A stretch of DNA of 64,000 nucleotides from Aldrovandia affinis (lineage: Eukaryota > Chordata > Actinopteri > Notacanthiformes > Halosauridae), in the NCBI GenBank assembly GCA_029706075.1, contig JAINUG010000194.1:930001-994000 (forward strand), written 5' to 3'. Below are positions 37,642-64,000 of this stretch, one piece after another. The notes below the pieces were generated by a model that was given only the letters and a program-made list of their open reading frames with translations, was not told where the DNA came from and searched no databases. A program made the translations under genes and the position numbers. Numbering within the stretch: the stretch's first letter is position 1; each line of letters starts with the position of its first letter.

Positions 37642-37736
37642 CACACTCACACTCACACTCACACTCACACTCACACTCACACTCACACTCACACTCACAC
37701 TCACACTCACACTCACACACACACACTCACACTTTC
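37567..37736 (+). repeat. (CA)n microsatellite grading into (CACACT)n
   Basis: About 70 bp of pure CA dinucleotides is followed by about 100 bp of the hexamer CACTCA/CACACT repeated in register. It starts some 70 bp after the SUCO stop codon, so it would be transcribed in the 3' UTR. Confidence 0.97.
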
Positions 37737-40254
37737 ATACACTGACAAACCAACCCAGTGAGCAGAAAGGCACTTTGCGGTCTCTGCCGGTGTGGGGCAG
37801 GATGAGGGCGTGGACTGGACTTAGTCCGTCTGTGCTCACAGGCTCATCTGGGATAGTCAGGCCTGCCATCTGTCACAGAGGACAGAGTGGAACTCCGATA
37901 GGATGGCAGTAAAACCTGGCATAAGTTCTCCCCCAACAAAAAGACATGCTCCCATGTTCTCTAAACCTCTTCTTGTTTATGTGCCTTTTTTGTCCATTTT
38001 AGAGCTTTTTTTCTGGAGAGCAATGTTAAGATACGGACAACAAAACAAACAAAAAAACGATTTTAACTTGGGTGAATTTTTCTACAGGACTAGCACATTG
38101 TTCCGTCAGTAGTTGTATCAGCAGATAGCATTCCACCCCAGCGCTGGCTGTCCAGCGACAGGAGGGACGCCAGCGAGAGTTCCAGCCTTTCAGTTTGCAG
38201 TGAGAAGTGCAGCTTCTCGTGGGGAGACCTGCGTCGGTCAGACAAACGTGCAGCAGGACAAGCCACTTTTCCTTCCTCTGTTTTCTTTCCTATGTCGAAA
38301 TTTAACACTATATCCGTTGTTGGGTTTTTCTTTGGGACCAGAGTGTTGTTACCTTCGTGTGTGAAAGGCCCAAGTCTCTTGAAGCAACCATCGTCCAATG
38401 ACTGAAGCCGAATGAAGAACGAGTCCGCGTTTTCACGTGTCGCCGTCCCCTTTCGTCTCCGCGTGCATTTTTGAAGGTGTCGAAGGGCTCTGTGGAGCTC
38501 CATGGCCCACTGGTTAATGTCTGAAACATGTCGGCGCCCAGCTATAAACCGCATCCACGCAGCTATTGGAAAAGGGATTTTATGCAGAGCTGCCGGAGAA
38601 GAGAAATCCAGTTGAAATTGTATTTAAAGTCTTTTAATGTGGACCAAACTAACGGAAGTGTGTGGGACGGTGTGTCGTGCGGGCCAGACTGCTTGAGCGC
38701 GTCAGACCGCACAAACGGCGACTGTCGGGGATCCTTCAGGGGGAGCTCTGCTGGCAGAATTATTTATGTATTTATTTATTTAAATGTCTCACAGGTTTCC
38801 CTGCCTCGGCTCCTCTGTGGGCACAGGTCATGGCTCTGTATGCCGCTGCCCCTCCAGGGTCCCACGACGTCCTTTAACGTTATAATATGTCCTCGATTTT
38901 ATAATAATAATAATAATGACCGCATTGATGGCGCACTCAACGGTACTCACAGATATGCTGCGCGCTCTCAGCAGACTGGCCAGCACGCTTACTTGGGTGT
39001 CCTTTTTTTTTTTTTTTTCCTTCTTTTTTTAACTGTATAAATGACTGGACTCTTCGGCTCCTGCAGAGTGACTGCTGCTGTTTATACCGTATGCCTGTTC
39101 ATGGATACATCGTCTTATTGCCTATTTAAATGATTTCAAAGAGATGTTCCATTTCATGTATACGGGAACATTCATTTTTTAATACAGGTTGAACCTCAGA
39201 TGCTTGAGTTAGTTGAGGGAGACCGATGTGGTTCATCCATTACCCCTGAGCCATGGAGACCTTGAGGCAGGCGGTGAAGAAGACGGGCTTGTCGCTGGCC
39301 TAAAATATGTTCTGATTGGCTCTGTGGTTCATTGGATTGGCAGTGTGTCTTTAACAGATGTACAGCACTCCTACTAACCAGTTCCTACTCATCAACTCCT
39401 GCTCAGCGCAGACCTTCTGCTCTTTCCCCAACTTCCACACACTCCAGCTCATTTCTTGCACAGCCATTGTGTCCCTCTGACAAAAAGCTGTTTTTATGCA
39501 CCCATTTTGACCATTTGACTTGCTACAGGTAACTTCTACAAAAATGATCGCATCCATGTCACGCAGTGTCTTGTACCTAATAGTTCTGTGAATTTATTTT
39601 TGTTGTTTTGTTTGTTGCATTCACCCCTCTCTACTTTTAAAATGGACAGAGGCTGTTTCTCAGTTAAAAAGATATTAATTCCCACATTTCAAAAAAAAAT
39701 TAAAAAGTTAAAAAAAAGGGAAAGCTCTGGATGGATTTTGAATGTAATTTGATGAAAGGTATCCTACGCACACAGTGGGGTCTCCTCTGTTTGTTAAATC
39801 ATGATTCTATTTTGTACCTCCTGAATAAGTATGAAAATGCTTGAAAAAGCGGTTTTGTGTGCGTGTGCATGCGAGAGTGTTGTGAAGTCCTTTTCTCGAC
39901 CCCCTGGAAGGAAGACTCCAACGTGCGTGTTGTATAACCAAGTGAATAGACTTTTTTGCTCATGTTGAAATGTCTACAAGCTCAGTGTGCACTTTTATTG
40001 ATTCTCATGCCTTTTATGTTGTCGTTTCTTTTCTTTTTCTACACTATACCTTGTTTGTCAAGTGCTTTTCCAAGCTTCTCTTTGTGTGTGTTTGTGTGTG
40101 TGTGTGGCGTCCCTAGTGTCCTGAGGCAGCGCGGGCGGCCAAGCCGCCACAGGAACACACTACCTGTATGTGAGGGTGAGCTGCACAGAAACTTTTGGAA
40201 CAGGAGCAAGTGTAACTACGAAGATGTAGTGCCATTAGAAACTGTGAATTTCTA

Positions 40255-40260
40255 AATAAA
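40255..40260 (+). promoter_or_regulatory. suco: Candidate SUCO poly(A) signal AATAAA
   Basis: AATAAA followed within 25 bp by a T-rich and then GT-containing stretch (CGTTTTCTTTC). It is the best-placed signal downstream of SUCO, but earlier signals are possible. Confidence 0.5.
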
Positions 40261-40280
40261 CGTTTTCTTTCCCGAGAGTC

Positions 40281-43200
40281 TTGTGCCTTTCTGTAAAGTT
40301 GTTTTTCCTCATATCACCCCTTTAAATGAGCAGGTGAATTAAGTACATGTAAAGTTAACCAGTTAAATGGCTTTTTGCTAAATAACTACAAATAATTTTA
40401 AAGCCCTTCAAATAATTGCATTTAATTTGATATTCTAATATTTTTCTCTCCTCGCCATGGCCACAAAACAAGGAGAGGCAATCGCAGGTCCTAGAGGAGA
40501 GGGAAAGAAAAAGTTTAGAAACATAAGATTCATGCAAACATTAAGTTTCATTTCAAGTATTTAATGGCACTGAAGGTGCTACTCTACTGTAGATTCCCTA
40601 AAAGTCCTGACACTTCAACCAGAAATGGAGTATGGCCAGTAATACTCTCATGAATTGTGTACTTCAGAGGACACCCTGGACAATTCAGCTGAATTTAAAG
40701 ACTAGTTGCTATAGATTGCTTCCTCAGTTTTTTTCCTCCTCTTAACCTTTCAGCCTGTCACTTCCTGATCTGCCATTATTGATCTGTCCACTCTGGTAAG
40801 CCTTCCTGTTTACTGGGTGATTTTGTTGCAGTCTGGTGTAGTGGACCTGGTTTACTGGAGATTGGATTTAGTGGTCATATTGTCTGTGCATAGTCTGCAG
40901 TTCTTGGGTAATTCTCTTAGAATTTCTGTATTTGTTTCCTCGTATTAGGTGCCTCTTGAAATCACCTCAGATGTACTGTATATCCTCTCTTCTTTATGCT
41001 CTCCTGTTCTATTTGGACCTGTTTCCTCTGCCTGTCTGGTACGGACTCTCCTGCCTGTACTTCTGTCTTCTCCATAACCACCTCCTCCAGGCTACATTCC
41101 TGCTGCACATTCTACTAAATGTTGCAGATTTAAAGTTCTTGTGAAAATAAGTGTTTTCCTTTTTTGCCTGTTTTCTCAAAAGCCACATCACCAGGTAGGT
41201 GCAACTCTTCAGGGTCTTCCCCTCTAACAAAAGCAGCTACATGTGTTATCAGAGTGTATTTGTTTCAGATATACCTATAGGAGAGGGTGAAATATCCATG
41301 TGCAGTATATATTTCTGAGGTGGTGTTGCATTTATCAAGAGGCTGGTGCAATGGTCCAAATCCATCTACCCTCCCAGAATGCACAGCGAACGCCAAGGGC
41401 ACAAGACAAACTGAAAGCACCTCTGCCTCAAAGGATAGCTCAGTGCCCCTATCACTGCGCTGTATTGTGGCATAAAACCTATGAAGACGCCCTGTACGAG
41501 AGCCCATCTCCCCCCTGCCTCTTGCTCAATGCACCGTGTGCCCACCTGCTGCTATCAGTCCTCCACATCCAAACAAAGCCCCCGCCTTACTGAAATGCCC
41601 AGCCACTCCTTAACTGGACGATGTAATCATGTGCATTGCCATGATTGCATTGACGATGTTGTTAAAAGCTGTCTGCCATAAATAGTTCCTTTATCTAAAG
41701 ATAAATCACAGGGCTAGTTTGCTGGCCAACTATAGAACATCCGACTACAGACCAAAGCTGGCTGATTGTACAGGGCCAACTTGAACCTGCCATCAGTGAG
41801 ACTGGGCTCCTGATGCTAAACCCTTACTGCAGTCCTGATTACAACCATACAAATCCCAACATTGGTTATTGACTAATGAGTGATTGTTGGGTAATGTTCT
41901 TAATCAGTGATTATGACTTGATGACTATGGCCTCAATACATTTAAATTGAAAATAAAATAGATATAAGAAATAATTTTCCATTGTCCTTTTCATGGCTAA
42001 TATGTAATGGTAGGATTTTATTTTATGTTCGTCATTTAATGCTATTGAGATGATTAATACTCCGTGGAAATGCTCCATGGGCTTTTAGTATTCATGTTTT
42101 AGCATTCTGTTTGGTCATATGATGTACCGATTTTTTTATTAGTATGGAATCTTCTCATACATGCTTAACTACTAACGTGTATCCAGTTTTTCCCAAATAT
42201 ACTGATATATTTTTGTGTAAACTAACACATGCCTGCCCATTAGGAGTGGTCATGTTATAGGAACTACGGTTCTGTTGGGATACGCAATCTGGCACTGTTG
42301 TTTACCTCAGGTTTTTTTTGTTTTTTGTTTTTTACAAAAAGTTTTAACTAGCTTGAGTTTGAACGTTGAAGGAGCTTAAGTTGCAATGCAACTGGAAAGC
42401 TGTATTTTCCCCAGTGGTTCCATGAGCAGGGACTCCAGCTGTCCTATGATAAGAACTGGGGGTGACCCAGAACAGAGACGAGACACCCCAAGCCTTGTTA
42501 CATTTAGACAGTAAATAAATCGAAAACGGAACATAAAATATACACGACCGTGGAGGTGTGGCATGCAATGGCTGTCACGGGTCAGTAGCATTGTGAATAC
42601 AGATATCAGCTAACACGAACGCTCACTGCACTAAGGCGAGAAAAATAAAGGAAGATGGGCACTGATACAAGACTCGTATACAATATCTGACAGTATTCTG
42701 ATGCTTTTTTGTATGAAAGTCTTGCACACTATGGCAGAGAAAAGTTCAATCACAAATATCCCTCTGGTGGCCAACCAAGTAGTCTACATTTTTACACTGG
42801 AAAAAAGCACTCCAACATCAAGCCTTTCCCCATCCATTTTTATAATCCAGTCTTGCCTTATTTTCTTTTTGCAGGGACATCTACCTCTCCAGTAATAGAA
42901 AATAATCTTTGCTCAATTCTGTACAGCAGGGATCGGCAACTAGCGGCCTAAATATACATTTTGGCACGCAAATAGTTTACCGTTTTTATAATGAATTTAA
43001 ATGTACATCTTTTATTTAATTTAAACACTTTTTAAAATGTATTTAAAAATACTCCCTTGATATTCTGTCATACCATACACTACGGTGCAAGCTAGCTCTA
43101 TGTTGCACACAGCGTGCACTTTCGTGCGAACAGGACAGGAGTGAGCAGCTGGTCTCAAGGACTGCTGTGAAAAAATGCTTGTTGTATCTCACAATAATGT

Positions 43201-43639
43201 AGGTAATACCTTTTTTAATTGATCGACCACACCACAGAAGCAAATTATATATTATTATAAATTAAATTATTGCAAATGCCTAACACTCTGCAGTCTGTCA
43301 GATGCAGGAATGATTATTAAAAAGTGCTCTCTCGTCACAAAAATGCACAAACGTCATCCGTAAGGAAAGTGTGCCAGTTGAACGAAATCACTGTTAATAT
43401 TTGCCAGCGATAAAACCAACTGGCAAAAGCATACTCAAGCCGAAGTGGAACAGCTAGGCCCGCAAAACGCAAGTCAATGTGAAAGAAAATGTTTTTGACA
43501 CTATCAATTTGTGATAAACCACCGAAAGATTTTCTTTCACCCTCGTTTTATCGCTATCACACCTTGACAAAAAATGACAGAAAATATACTTTTTATTATT
43601 TATTTTTATAGAAAAATGAAATGTATATTTACAGTACGT
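40281..43639. other. SUCO-MYSM1 intergenic region
   Basis: No exon of either neighbour and no open frame of recognised origin is visible. CAGGGATCGGCAAC at 42927 resembles one hAT-type terminus, but I could not find its partner. The rest is AT-rich unique-looking sequence. Confidence 0.5.
42927..42946 (+). mobile_element. Possible single hAT-type terminus
   Basis: CAGGGATCGGCAACTAGCGG resembles the CAGNGGTYGGCAAC ends of some hAT-Charlie elements. No opposite end or target duplication was found, so this is weak. Confidence 0.25.
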
Positions 43640-43797
43640 GGTTCTCTGTGGCTCAGTTGGTAGAGCATGGCGTTGGCAGCGCTTAGGTCGTGGGTTCACT
43701 TCCCACTGGGGCCACATATACTGAAAAATGTATTAATTCACTACTGTAAGTCGCTTTGGATAAAAGCGTCTGCTAAATGGCATATATTATTATTATA
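43640..43797 (+). mobile_element. tRNA-derived SINE with L2-type tail
   Basis: The head is tRNA-like: an A box in TGGCTCAGTTGG (about 43650) and a B box in GGGTTCACTTCCC (about 43692). The tail GTCGCTTTGGATAAAAGCG followed by TCTGCTAAATGG is the 3' end shared by fish L2-mobilised SINEs. It ends in ATT repeats. The copy is about 160-320 bp upstream of the MYSM1 start codon. It is a SINE head and not a functional tRNA gene. Confidence 0.9.
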
Positions 43798-43960
43798 TTG
43801 TTACAGTATTATTACAGTGGCCAAATGTACTCGCCCTGACCCCTGCTATACAGGACTTAACAGTTACAACTCCCTACCACAAGGTGTCACTCTAACAGAC
43901 GTGCATGCTTTTTGAGTTCAAACCGTTCTTTCCATTTGTTGTTGCATTGTGACAGCTAAC

Positions 43961-53600
<9,640 letters not shown>

Positions 53601-53680
53601 GGCAGTCAAGGTCTTGTATACTATGTGGAAACTCTTTCCATTTAAGAGAAACAACAGTTTAACAACTAAATCTTTCATGG

Positions 53681-53686
53681 AATAAA
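53681..53686 (+). promoter_or_regulatory. mysm1: Candidate MYSM1 poly(A) signal AATAAA
   Basis: AATAAA lies 81 bp after the stop codon and is followed by a T-rich run. It predicts a very short 3' UTR. Confidence 0.7.
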
Positions 53687-54127
53687 AGTTTATTTTTTTT
53701 AAATTTTTTAATTTTTAATTTTTTATTATCCCCCTCAGGTCTTGGGTTTTATATGGTATTCCCTCATAAAAAAAGCCCATTATGTCCTGGTTTAGGCAAA
53801 AGTTAATTGATTCACATTGTAATGGATTTGTTTACATACATGTGCGATCATAAGATTAAATGAATATTTAAGACATGTAACCACATTTGTATATGTTAAT
53901 CCTGGGGTGTTGTTGAAGATTTTAAACATCCTGTATACATTTTTACAGGATGTTTTGCAGGTCAGTATTATTAGTATTCAAAAATGGGAGAAAGCAAATT
54001 ACCTTTTATATAATATGCACCATGATTTTGTATAATATAACCAAAATGTATCTTAATGCATGTAAATGAATAGAATTCTATTAAATGTTTTCAATTGACA
54101 TCTGCTGCAGCAGGAAGACTGGTAGAG

Positions 54128-54150
54128 CAGTATTTCTCAACCCTTTTCAC
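54128..54150 (+). mobile_element. Possible single hAT-type terminus
   Basis: CAGTATTTCTCAACCCTTTT resembles a hAT-Charlie end (CAGTGNTTCTCAACC). No matching opposite end was found nearby. Confidence 0.35.
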
Positions 54151-54278
54151 ACCAGCCTGCTGTGGTCTAAAACCATTGGGGAATGCACAAGTGAATTATA
54201 TTTAAAAAATAATAAACATTTATCTGTATAATCACTGCTCTCTGATTCTGGGTTGTTTCTTCTGCCTTCCTCTGGTCA

Positions 54279-54650
54279 TGTACTTCCTAACATTCCAAAG
54301 TAGTAATATTAAAGCTGGGGGTATCAATCATATATATATATATATATATGTATATGATTGATACCCCCAGCTTTAACCATTAGGAAGAACAACGCAAAAC
54401 TTACTTAAGGCCGGTGCTCACAGGCAATTTCCTGGGCGGAACCAGTGTAGCTTTATCATGTTTGAGTGGGGGATACATTTAATGTGACACAACTGAGACA
54501 AGGTCCCTGCACTGTATCTCAAGCACTTGACACTGATCAGCGTTTCTGGTCTGGGATGACGATTTTGCTATATTAAACCGACCCTAGATCAATTTATGCG
54601 TGGTCAATAACGATATTAATATTACTACTTTGGAATGTTGGGAAGTACAG
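54279..54650. repeat. Foldback element with outer inverted repeats and an inner palindrome
   Basis: Outer arms at 54281-54310 and 54619-54648 are inverted copies with 29 of 30 matches (core ACATTCCAAAGTAGTAATAT). Inside, 54309-54334 and 54351-54376 are a perfect 26-bp inverted pair (core AAAGCTGGGGGTATCAATCA) around a 16-bp AT loop, a near-complete 68-bp palindrome. It lies between MYSM1 and OMA1. It may be a miniature foldback transposon. No target duplication was confirmed. Confidence 0.75.
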
Positions 54651-55604
54651 GAAGCGCTACAGAGCTAAAATGTGTTACGAGACGGAGCATAAAATGAGGC
54701 ACAAGAAAACAACTTACTGAGAAATGTAAAGACGATAAAAAGCAAGTAATTTGCTTGACACGCTTTGGGGTCGTCTCAAACTTTGCAAGCGAACCCAAGT
54801 TACCTTGCTTGTTAGATTGCCGCGGCTTGACAAACTTCAGAGATAATATTGAGGGTTGTTGCCCTTTCAATAGCTGCCGTTTGCAAATGATTTCTTAGCA
54901 GTAAACATATGACCGCAAACAAGGGTGTGTGAATTCATTGCAACGCGTGGCCGTGAGCTGAAGGTGAGATGAGTCATACACAGGTAATTTGGGTGTTGTA
55001 TATAATGGTATATATTGTAGCAGCTGCAAGGTTGCCAGGTTTAGCTTTTCTGCCAAAAATACAATGGGTATTTGTTTTTTTAATAATAAAATCGTGTTAT
55101 AAAACACGCAGTTTATTTTAAAATGGCAAGAGATTGTCTCGTTCCCGAGCATACATAGCGATTGTGTTTTGTAAGTTATTTTTGTAAGAAGCCACTCGTA
55201 AGGTTGTCACTTTTTGGTAGATGGATTAACGTTACATTATGTATCAGGCTGGCAACCCTGACACCATAGTTGCCTAACGTTACTTGATATCTATGATAGT
55301 TAGTTTGCATGCTATTACAGTTAAAGTTAGTCGTACATAGCTAGCTCGCTACAGCTTGGCTGCATATCAGATCACGCAGTTAATATTTTGTTTCACATTC
55401 GCAAACTATGTATCGTATTGCTACATTAACTTTTTAAAACAATTCATTTAATACAACCTAAAGACGACATTACAGCCACTGTAATTTCATTCGGTTTCAG
55501 CTACTAGGTAAGTGAATTTGATGACACCATTACATTAAGGAACCTATTTAGCTACTCTAGTGTTGGTTAACAACATTTTTACAAAGCAACTTCCCTCCCT
55601 CCAG
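54651..55604. other. Spacer upstream of the first OMA1 coding exon
   Basis: No coding exon is recognised. It should hold the OMA1 promoter and probably a 5' UTR exon, because the first coding exon is preceded by a polypyrimidine tract and AG (CCCTCCCTCCAG at 55593-55604). I could not place the transcription start. Confidence 0.4.
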
Positions 55605-55632
55605 ATTTCTGTGATAAGCGGCCGGAAGAACT

Positions 55633-63883
<8,251 letters not shown>

Positions 63884-63943
63884 GTAAATCAGTGTATCAC
63901 TTAAGATGCTGATATTTTTTTCTGACCTTTGAACAATTGACAA

Positions 63944-64000
63944 AGGTAGGGGTAATTAACCCTGGTCCTGAGAGCCAGAGATGTTTCTGTCCCATAATGT
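63944..64000 (+). mobile_element. Left end of a hAT-type MITE, cut by the window edge
   Basis: GTAGGGGTAATTAACCCTGG and TCCTGAGAGCCAGAG resemble the left terminus of the element at 56510. The right end is outside the window. Confidence 0.45.

Larger units (their letters stand above)
37497..40280 (+). other. suco: SUCO 3' untranslated region (inferred)
   Basis: After the stop at 37494-37496, about 2.8 kb of non-coding sequence runs to AATAAA at 40255-40260. It contains the CA/CACACT microsatellite, T-rich and A-rich runs (about 39008-39018, 39691-39719) and other AT-rich stretches. The extent is inferred from the poly(A) signal alone. Confidence 0.5.

Noticed and set aside
37187..37912. Long frames across the CA/CACACT repeat on both strands
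   Set aside because: Their translations are dipeptide runs of the microsatellite (HT, CV, LT, CE).
43640..43715. tRNA-like sequences considered as real tRNA genes (also at 46637 and 48867 minus strand)
   Set aside because: They continue into SINE bodies with L2-type tails, and the cloverleaf is not properly paired.

Overview
This window is vertebrate nuclear DNA, most likely from a ray-finned fish. It has long introns with GT-AG boundaries, three multi-exon genes whose translated exons read as close relatives of vertebrate proteins, and a repeat content of short hAT-type DNA elements plus tRNA-derived SINEs with the L2-type tail common in teleosts. I cannot fix the species. An early-branching teleost is possible but is only a guess.

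Layout. Positions 1-14320 hold no exon I can defend. They are probably intron 1 (or 5' flank) of SUCO, because its signal-peptide exon is not seen. Positions 14321-37496 carry 23 coding exons of SUCO (SUN domain-containing ossification factor) on the plus strand, with a 3' UTR reaching a poly(A) signal near 40255. Positions 40.3-43.6 kb are intergenic. Positions 43961-53600 carry all 20 coding exons of MYSM1 (a histone H2A deubiquitinase with SANT, SWIRM and JAMM/MPN+ domains; 864 aa predicted). Positions 55633-63883 carry the first six coding exons of OMA1 (mitochondrial inner-membrane metalloprotease); the gene runs off the right edge. All three genes are on the plus strand. They do not form one pathway: SUCO acts in the ER, MYSM1 in chromatin, OMA1 in the mitochondrion.

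Exon phases were checked at every junction. All agree except in the long SUCO exon at 32801-34112, which carries a net frameshift. Splice-site reading gave one U12-type intron in MYSM1, two GC-AG introns in SUCO, and a 21-nt microexon in the SUCO SUN domain.

Introns and spacers hold many mobile elements with readable boundaries. One hAT element (15587-18432, perfect 8-bp target duplication) keeps a BED zinc-finger remnant. It contains a second terminal-inverted-repeat element, which in turn contains a retrotransposon 3' end with a perfect 12-bp target duplication. I found no CRISPR array, rRNA gene, functional tRNA gene or prokaryote-type gene system. The most unusual items are the intron types, the possible internal SUCO promoter, the MYSM1 C-terminal 39-bp coding repeats, and the nested elements.
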